DNA from: JBOFBH01 sp051657715
GTDB lineage: Bacteria > Actinomycetota > Actinomycetes > Actinomycetales > Angustibacteraceae
Assembly: GCA_051657715.1 (NCBI GenBank)
Contig: JBOFLF010000068.1
Location: 1 to 9,657, forward strand
DNA: 9,657 nt
Reading direction: 5' to 3'
Positions within the stretch are counted from its first letter, which is position 1. Each line of letters starts with the position of its first letter. This document shows, in pieces, positions 1 to 4,417 of this stretch. The notes below the pieces were generated by a model that was not told the DNA's origin, made no database searches, and saw nothing but the letters and a program-made list of their open reading frames with translations. Both the position numbers and the translations under genes were made by a program.

Positions 1-16
1 CATAGGCTCGGTCATC

Positions 17-73
17 GTCGAGGTCCTTGACACCAGAGGGAGTAGAAGTCCTCTGATCCTCAGGGACCTCGAC
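17..73. terminator. Nested inverted repeat downstream of the HTH pseudogene
   Basis: The arm GTCGAGGTCC (17-26) is exactly complementary to GGACCTCGAC (64-73). Inside the 37-nt spacer a second pair, CAGAGG and CCTCTG, forms an inner hairpin. On the minus strand this lies about 40 nt past the stop of the broken HTH gene, so a factor-independent terminator without a U-tract is the simplest reading. A repeat element or a regulatory RNA structure belonging to a gene left of the window is also possible. The dyad is seen directly; its function is inferred. Confidence 0.4.
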
Positions 74-111
74 CCCAAACCCCCTCAACCCCAGGCCCCC
101 GCGAGTCGTGC

Positions 112-1150
112 TCACCCCACACTCAGGTCGGAAGAGCCGGTTTGCCTGACCTTCCCCGGAACGGGCAGGCAGTATGCCCATGCGTTCGACGAGCCAACGA
201 GGGCGACGTTAGTGATTTGGTATATGGGATTCTCGAAAGCATCGAGAATGGTCCATTCGGCGGGAGTCAGATCGCCAAGCAGGTCGCCCGAGGCGCTGGC
301 GTGCGAGTCCGGGAGCATGCCGGGGTACGACTTCCCTGGCATGCTAACGACGCGCCAGCCTTCCGCATCGGCTGGCGTTCGGCGAGGATCGCGGTCGATC
401 AGCACCCGGATCACCTCGGCTGCCGAGACTTCCGATCCATCTGCCAGTTCCTCGACGGCCGAGCAGTGCCCAAGCATATCCATCGATGAGTGCCGCAACC
501 TGATGACGAGTTCGGTCGTAGGTCGCGTCACCGATTGTCGCCAGTAGTGATCGGCGACGAATCGCCCACCTGTGGCCCGATAGGCGACCGTCATCGTCTC
601 CCCTGGCGCGAGCGCCGGCAGGAGTTGGCACGCGAATTTGGACATGGAGGCCGTGGGCGGTGTCATGGATGCGCTGAATCATCACGTGGCGGTCCGGGTT
701 TGCATCGGTCGGAAGCGCCAGTAGGCCAAGTTTCCCGCGAGTGGTCTCGAACCACATCTCCCGAGGCATCCGGGAGTACGGGTTTGCGCTCTCGTTGGCC
801 AGTTCGTGGGTGTAGGTGAGCACCGCCCAGCCATCCGCGTCGATCTCGATATCGACTGACAGTCTCCGCTCGACCACGACTCCTGATCCGCCGGCGCGCG
901 GCACCCGTCCGCCACCGCCAGCGCGGCACAACAGATCGAAACGCTCGCGCTCCGCGACCGTTGCCTTCTGCAAGGTGGTGTCCAACGCCCGCTGCAACTC
1001 GAGTCTCGGCACGACATCCGGTGTCGCGTTCCAGTTGGCGACAGTCCTCGTCGCGGTTCCGAGGTGCTCGGCGAACGCTTCATTCGTCATCCGCAAAGAG
1101 GCACGTAGCGCGGCGGCGCGAGCACCCGTCCACGTCTCGATGACGGTCAC
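112..1150 (-). pseudogene. Frameshifted XRE-family HTH protein with a truncated gamma-glutamylcyclotransferase-like C-terminus
   Basis: The gene starts at GTG 1148-1150 with a TAGGAG ribosome-binding site about 8 nt upstream. Residues of about 10-60 form an XRE-type helix-turn-helix (TNEAFAEHLGTATRTVANW), which implies DNA binding. A middle domain follows that looks beta-rich (DGWAVLTYTHELANES, REMWFETTRGKL, MIQRIHDTA). The frame then breaks: the natural continuation SKFACQLLPALAPGE, then GGRFVADHYWRQS and VIRLRH, lies in another frame that is open from about 666 to the TGA at 112-114. Removing one C from the CTCC run (plus 646-649) restores a single frame. After the motif ADGSEVSA the protein resembles the GGACT/AIG2-like cyclotransferase fold (GWRVVSMPGKSYPGMLP, LTPAEWTILDAFENPIY, AWAYCLP). 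It keeps the Glu of LDAFE but lacks the N-terminal YGTL substrate loop. Frameshift plus chimeric junction argue for a decayed gene, although a sequencing error at the CC run cannot be excluded. Family names come from recalled motifs. Confidence 0.7.
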
Positions 1151-1290
1151 GCGGCCGCTCCTACGTCGCTGCCGCGGACACGCGGAAATGGCACATGGTG
1201 CACCGTCGACGCCGAGGGGACATCTGCGATGCAGTGTGCGCGCAGGTGCAGGCTGTTGCGCCGCCGTTGCACCGCTGCGTCATCGCTCAC
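1147..1290 (-). CDS. Possible small protein coupled to the HTH gene
   Basis: This is an ORF of 47 residues from GTG 1288-1290, or 57 residues from the in-frame ATG at 1318-1320. Its TGA stop overlaps the GTG start of the HTH gene in a GTGA arrangement (1147-1150), which is typical of translational coupling. The sequence is His/Arg-rich (RRRNSLHLRAHC, STVHHVPFPRVRG) and has no recognised domain. No strong ribosome-binding site precedes either start. The overlap is the main support. It could also be chance readthrough in GC-rich DNA. Confidence 0.3.
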   Translation of the reverse strand: MSDDAAVQRRRNSLHLRAHCIADVPSASTVHHVPFPRVRGSDVGAAA

Positions 1291-1505
1291 GGCGCGCTCG
1301 GAACCTTGACTAGATCGCATGCGACAACGCCACCAACGCTCGGGCCTCCACCTTGATCTCGATGGCACCCCAGCCACACGACACGCGGCCCTGACGCCCG
1401 GCGCCGCTCGAAGGGGGGGGGCGCCGCCCACCCGTACCGAGCATGGGACCGACTCTAGCGAGCCGACACCGACAGCACACCTGTGCCCGCACCTGAGGAG
1501 TGCCG

Positions 1506-1733
1506 ATGACGACCGTGACAGACCGTCACGACCCCTGGACCCACGAAACACGTACCCGCAACGGCCCATGGCGCCTCGCCCTCCTCCGCACCGGCTGCAC
1601 CTGCGGGTGGACCGGGCCCGACTACGACCTGCACGACACCGCCGGCGAACTCGGCTACGACGAAGCCGTCTGGGCCCACCAAGACCACCTCGACACCACC
1701 ACCGAGCAGGCCAACCACACCGAGAATCCCTGA
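1506..1733 (+). CDS. Small hypothetical protein with a CxC motif
   Basis: This gene encodes 75 residues from the ATG at 1506. TGAGGAG (1494-1500) lies 5 nt upstream, which fits this ATG better than the GTG at 1500 that overlaps the same site. The protein is acidic and His/Asp/Trp-rich. A central GCTCGWTGPDYDL segment contains two cysteines in a CxC arrangement, followed by ELGYDEAVWAHQDHL. It has no signal peptide or membrane segment, so it is probably cytoplasmic. I do not recognise the family. The Cys pair with several His could bind a metal, but that is only a guess. It is convergent with the tRNA-Tyr remnant and is followed by two hairpins. It most likely belongs to the chromosome flanking the element. 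Confidence 0.6.
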   Translation: MTTVTDRHDPWTHETRTRNGPWRLALLRTGCTCGWTGPDYDLHDTAGELGYDEAVWAHQDHLDTTTEQANHTENP

Positions 1734-1757
1734 GCGCCACCATCACCGGCGACTTCA

Positions 1758-1835
1758 GTCCGGGCCGGTGCTGGCCGGTCACAGCCGGACGGCATGCGAG
1801 AGGCCCTGGCCGGCGTTTCCGCTGGTCAGGGCCTC
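1758..1835 (+). terminator. Tandem hairpins between the small gene and the tRNA-Tyr remnant
   Basis: Two stem-loops follow the stop at 1733. The first pairs GTCCGG (1758-1763) with CCGGAC (1785-1790). The second is strong: 1800-1815 pairs with 1820-1835 over 16 positions with a 4-nt loop. As plus-strand RNA its two imperfect positions are G-U wobbles. As minus-strand RNA they would be A-C mismatches, so it suits termination of the plus-strand gene better. It also lies 12 nt beyond the tRNA 3' end and could serve the tRNA. There is no U-tract on either side, which is common for terminators in GC-rich actinobacteria. Confidence 0.55.
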
Positions 1836-1846
1836 ATCCGTGCTGG

Positions 1847-1898
1847 TGGTGGCAGGTGAAGGATTCGAACCTTCGAAGCTTTCGCGACGGATTTACAG
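1847..1898 (-). other. Attachment site: 3' remnant of a tRNA-Tyr(GTA) gene
   Basis: Read on the minus strand from 1898, the sequence gives an anticodon loop CTGTAAA with anticodon GTA, the 3' half of the anticodon stem (TCCGT), and a long class-II variable arm containing CGCGAAAGC. It continues with a T arm of stem GAAGG/CCTTC and loop TTCGAAT, the acceptor 3' strand ACCTGCC, discriminator A and an encoded CCA at 1847-1849. This order and the long variable arm are characteristic of bacterial tRNA-Tyr. Right of 1898 the similarity stops at once: the bases that should form the 5' anticodon stem do not pair with TCCGT. A 3' tRNA remnant of this kind is the usual attR left by a tyrosine-recombinase element. 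Because the missing 5' half would lie to the right, the element extends rightward and the chromosome is on the left. Integration at this end is an inference. Confidence 0.8.
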
Positions 1899-2255
1899 AG
1901 CGACGCCCGCAACGCCCTGACCTGCACATTCACGTGGAACAAGCACCTTCTGGACACGGACTAGCCACGATGGCACTCCTCACCGACCATCTGGAGCACC
2001 CGGCTGGGCTCGCCACTCACGGCAACGACGCCGCAGCGGTTTCAAGAGCGACAGGCCCGACGCGCTGACCGGAGCGGTGGCAGGCTGCACCGTCCGTCAA
2101 CCGCCAGTCGCCCGAATCCAGGTAGCCAGCGTTGACTGGGAACACGCTTTCGAGGTCCGCACCTCGGCGTTCGCCCCGCTCCGCCGGGCGGATTTGAGTA
2201 CGCGCGAGCCGTTCGGCGCACTGCGGCGCACGCCCCCGAACGTCGGCGAATGAGA
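1899..2255. other. Element-end region without a convincing gene
   Basis: This 357-bp stretch lies between the attachment site and the stop of the HEPN gene. I found no ORF with a ribosome-binding site and recognisable content, no recombinase or excisionase, and no RNA gene. A weak inverted repeat (GTTCGG 2211-2216 with CCGAAC 2236-2241) sits about 15 nt past the HEPN stop and may help terminate that transcript. A short palindrome with 6-bp arms is at 2180-2192. Recombinase arm-binding sites would be expected here but cannot be identified by eye. Confidence 0.5.
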
Positions 2256-3464
2256 CTAGGACTCCGGCGACCTGAGCCAGTTCAGGATGGCCGCCCTCGC
2301 TTCCCCCCGGGCCTTGAGGTGGTCGATGGTCGGGCCCGGGTCCGGGTCGTCCACATCTGCGTGGTGATGGCTGCCGTGCGCCAGTGCGCTCCGCAACCTG
2401 TAGGCGTCCTTCAAGTGCTCCGGCCCGAAGACGGCGCCGGCGTACCGGTCGAGGAACGCCTCGAATCTCTTCGTGGAGCCGGGTCCCCGCTGCCCGCACA
2501 GGGCCTCGATGGCGATGGCGTAGGCGAGGGTCCGCAAGGACGAGCTGGTTGCCGTGGTGGCGTCGTGTGCGTACGCGAGGGAGCGGCGCGCTCGCTTTCG
2601 GGTCAAGAAGTCGAGCTGCCTGAGGGCTCGGTGTAGATCCCCGAGGGAGTCCGCCGCGTAGAGGTGCCCGGTCTGGACGAGATCCACACGGCCCGTGACG
2701 AACTCGTCGTGAGGGATCAGTTCCAGGGGCGGGCTCTCGGCGGCGGCGGGCCGTTCGTCGCGATCCCCGAGATCGGGGTGGTGGAACGCGGTCCGGCCGT
2801 GAATGTTGACTGGCGGCTCAGGCGCCCAACCCATGTGCGGATGGATCCACACCTCCCGGTTCGGCTCCTGCCAGACGGGGAGCCAGGTGGCGAGCGAGAC
2901 CAGATGGGCGGCCTCGCGAATCGCCTGCTCACGTCGCCAATTTGCGAGACGTATAGCCGCCACGCCGTCGAGTACCGGCTTGTTGTACTCGACATCCACC
3001 AGGAGAGCATTCAGCGGCCGTTGGGACTTGCCGGCGAAGTGCTGCGGGCCGCGGTTCCACTTGCGCAGATCGTCAACGGGACGGATCTGGAGATGCTCGG
3101 TCAACAGGGAGCCACCGTGCCGGAACCGGCCGGTCATGGAGAACGTGGTCCATGCTGGTGCGCTCTCGAGGAGCGCCGAGGCTCGCGTCCTGAGGTCGTC
3201 CCAGTCGAGGGCGGCCTCCCCGACCGCACAGACAATCCTGTTCCTTTTGCGCGAAAAGCGGACCAGCAACTGAGTGGGTGGCGATCCGAGCATGAGGCCG
3301 CGGGGAGGTACGAGGGTCGCGTTGGCGCCCGCGTCGAACGCCCCTGCAAGGGCAATGAGAACCTCCTCTTCGTCGTCGCTGAGATTGGCGAAGTGGGGCC
3401 ACCGGTTGATCTCCTTCACCGGCTCAGTGTGAATCAGGGGACGGCACTCCCTCTCTCCGAACAC
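2256..3464 (-). CDS. Apea-like HEPN-domain protein, probable element cargo
   Basis: This is a soluble protein of about 400 residues without a signal peptide or membrane helix. The C-terminal 100 residues look like an all-helical HEPN domain of the Apea type: LRTLAYAIAIEALCG, then TKRFEAFLDRYAG, then YRLRSALAHGSHH. The latter carries the R-x4-H motif, Arg 358 and His 363 counted from the chosen start. In catalytic HEPN RNases these two residues form the active site. The first 280 residues are unrecognised. Three starts are possible. ATG 3557 has no ribosome-binding site and would place a strong hairpin inside the coding sequence. GTG 3464 has GGGGA about 9 nt upstream and is chosen here. GTG 3419 is the third. 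The gene diverges from the transfer operon and lies at the element's end, where cargo is usual. RNase or defence activity is an inference from the motif and location. Confidence 0.75.
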   Translation of the reverse strand: MFGERECRPLIHTEPVKEINRWPHFANLSDDEEEVLIALAGAFDAGANATLVPPRGLMLGSPPTQLLVRFSRKRNRIVCAVGEAALDWDDLRTRASALLESAPAWTTFSMTGRFRHGGSLLTEHLQIRPVDDLRKWNRGPQHFAGKSQRPLNALLVDVEYNKPVLDGVAAIRLANWRREQAIREAAHLVSLATWLPVWQEPNREVWIHPHMGWAPEPPVNIHGRTAFHHPDLGDRDERPAAAESPPLELIPHDEFVTGRVDLVQTGHLYAADSLGDLHRALRQLDFLTRKRARRSLAYAHDATTATSSSLRTLAYAIAIEALCGQRGPGSTKRFEAFLDRYAGAVFGPEHLKDAYRLRSALAHGSHHHADVDDPDPGPTIDHLKARGEARAAILNWLRSPES

Positions 3465-3498
3465 GGCGCGGCATCCCCAAGTTCGTCGAGGCTGGCCT

Positions 3499-3527
3499 GG
3501 CGTCTCCCCTGCCTGAGGGGAGACGCC
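3499..3527. promoter_or_regulatory. Strong hairpin upstream of the HEPN gene
   Basis: GGCGTCTCCCCT (3499-3510) and AGGGGAGACGCC (3516-3527) form a perfect 12-bp stem with a 5-nt loop. It lies about 35 nt upstream of the chosen HEPN start and within the region divergent from the transfer operon. No U-tract follows on either strand. It may act as a 5'-leader structure or attenuator for the HEPN transcript, or as a protein-binding dyad. The structure is certain; the role is not. Confidence 0.5.
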
Positions 3528-3573
3528 TGGACGCGGGACGCGTGGCGATGTCGACATGAACGTCGTGCGGCAT

Positions 3574-3601
3574 GCGTAGCGCGTTCCGCACTACGCGCGT
3601 A
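3574..3601. promoter_or_regulatory. Operator-like palindromes in the divergent promoter region
   Basis: An odd-length dyad of 23 bp spans 3574-3596. Its outer arms are GCGTAG and CTACGC and its inner arms GCG and CGC, with one mismatch per arm and a TTC centre. It runs directly into the perfect palindrome TACGCGCGTA (3592-3601). A further perfect 12-bp palindrome, GGCCGCGCGGCC, is at 3627-3638. The cluster lies 35-100 bp upstream of the first transfer gene, which is where a repressor of element transfer would bind. No clear -10/-35 pair could be assigned. Confidence 0.45.
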
Positions 3602-3672
3602 CGCTGGTGGGTGGTCGGTGCGGCAGGGCCGCGCGGCCGTCACATCCGAGAACCGAGTGAAGGGACCACATC

Positions 3673-3939
3673 GTGGGTACCGCATTTCCGCTGGCTGATC
3701 CGTCAGCACCGAGTTTCATCAACGTCGCGGCGATCGTCGGGTTGGGTTTGACCCTGTTCGGCCTGATCGGGTTGTTCGTGGCGTTGCAGATGGGCGCGAA
3801 GTCGTCCAAGACGAACCCGAAGGCCCAGGCCCAGACCGCGATGAACTTCGGCCTGGCCGCGGTGGTCGCCGCGATCGCGGTCGGGGGGAGCGTGATCGCG
3901 TACGCGACCGGTGTCCTCGACTACCTCTTCCAGAGCTGA
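3673..3939 (+). CDS. Two-TM pilin-like membrane protein (VirB2/TrbC position)
   Basis: This protein of 88 residues starts at GTG 3673, with GAAGGGA (3659-3665) 7 nt upstream. After about 14 residues comes a first membrane helix (INVAAIVGLGLTLFGLIGLF). A short hydrophilic, lysine-containing loop (MGAKSSKTNPKAQAQT) follows, then a second helix (FGLAAVVAAIAVGGSVIAYA). Two hydrophobic helices around a small basic loop, first in a transfer operon and two genes before the VirB4-like ATPase, fit the VirB2/TrbC pilin-like subunits of type IV secretion systems. No cleavable signal peptide is obvious, so it may stay in the membrane as a channel component and not form a pilus. The next start follows 10 bp after its stop. 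The assignment rests on topology and gene order, not on a diagnostic motif. Confidence 0.7.
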   Translation: MGTAFPLADPSAPSFINVAAIVGLGLTLFGLIGLFVALQMGAKSSKTNPKAQAQTAMNFGLAAVVAAIAVGGSVIAYATGVLDYLFQS

Positions 3940-3949
3940 GGCGCGGCCC

Positions 3950-4387
3950 ATGTTCGAGACCGATGACGCCGCGCTGCGGGTGCCGTTCATCTGGAAGGGC
4001 AGCGCCGGGATGGAGTGGTGGTTCGAGGCTCGTGGGGTGATGTGGATTCTGGCCACGGCCTGCTCGTTCGTACTCACCCCGGTGGCGTATCTGGCCCAGC
4101 CGGACGTGTTGTACGCGTGGGCGCCGATCCCGGCGGCGCTGCCCAAGGCCGCGGTCGCGGTCGTCGCAGCCGTGGCGGGCGCGGTGGTGTTCACGCGGTG
4201 GTTCGGGAAGCGGGTCAAGCCGACGACGCCGATCCGGCACCACGTCAGCGCGGTCGAGCGTGAGCTGCGCACGCCCCGGCCGGACGACCCGGACATCAAC
4301 CACGTCACGACCGTGGCCGGCTACGACGTGAGCAGTCACGGCGCGGTCCTGTACGTCGTCTCACCCGAGAGGGACATCCATGCGTAA
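3950..4387 (+). CDS. Small membrane protein of the VirB3/PrgI position
   Basis: This protein has 145 residues. The ATG at 3950 is chosen because TGAGG (3937-3941) lies 8 nt upstream; an in-frame GTG at 3911 would overlap the previous gene by 29 bp. A short N-terminus (ETDDAALRVPFIWKG) precedes two hydrophobic segments, roughly residues 27-48 (GVMWILATACSFVLTPVAYL) and 58-80 (PAALPKAAVAVVAAVAGAVV). A basic patch and a hydrophilic cytoplasmic tail follow. VirB3/PrgI proteins are small, have two N-terminal helices and are encoded directly before VirB4, whose membrane partner they are. The same arrangement here is the main support. Its stop TAA overlaps the start region of the ATPase gene by 8 bp. 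Confidence 0.65.
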   Translation: MFETDDAALRVPFIWKGSAGMEWWFEARGVMWILATACSFVLTPVAYLAQPDVLYAWAPIPAALPKAAVAVVAAVAGAVVFTRWFGKRVKPTTPIRHHVSAVERELRTPRPDDPDINHVTTVAGYDVSSHGAVLYVVSPERDIHA

Positions 4388-4417
4388 CCCCATGAGAGGC
4401 ACGTCTATGCGTAACCC
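4367..4417 (+). repeat. Tandem duplication of a ribosome-binding site plus start codon
   Basis: Two copies with a period of 27 bp occupy 4367-4390 and 4394-4417 and match at 21 of 24 positions. Each has GAGAGG, a 7-nt spacer, ATG, and the codons for Met-Arg-Asn-Pro. Because 27 is a multiple of three, both ATGs (4380 and 4407) are in frame with the VirB4-like protein. The first copy also contains the stop of the preceding gene. Confidence 0.85.

Noticed and set aside
816..1313. Plus-strand frame of 165 codons opposite the HTH gene
   Set aside because: It is Ser/Arg-rich without domain features, whereas the minus strand encodes a clear helix-turn-helix.
1310..1492. Minus-strand 60-codon frame ending IEIKVEARALVALSHAI
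   Set aside because: The end looks protein-like, but the frame runs through the G9 tract, has no ribosome-binding site and no plausible N-terminus.
1847..1935. A complete tRNA-Tyr
   Set aside because: On the minus strand a GCAGGT upstream could pair with most of the acceptor 3' strand, but the distance is too short, no D arm forms and the 5' anticodon stem does not pair with TCCGT. Only the 3' part is real.
1970..2068. Short plus-strand ORF that might be the C-terminus of an integrase
   Set aside because: It lacks the conserved His/Tyr context of tyrosine recombinases, and no ribosome-binding site precedes its ATG.
2664..3698. Long open plus-strand frame (344 codons) antisense to the HEPN gene
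   Set aside because: Its translation has no recognisable domain and no good ribosome-binding site. The opposite strand gives a coherent protein with an R-x4-H HEPN motif, and long antisense frames are expected at this GC content.
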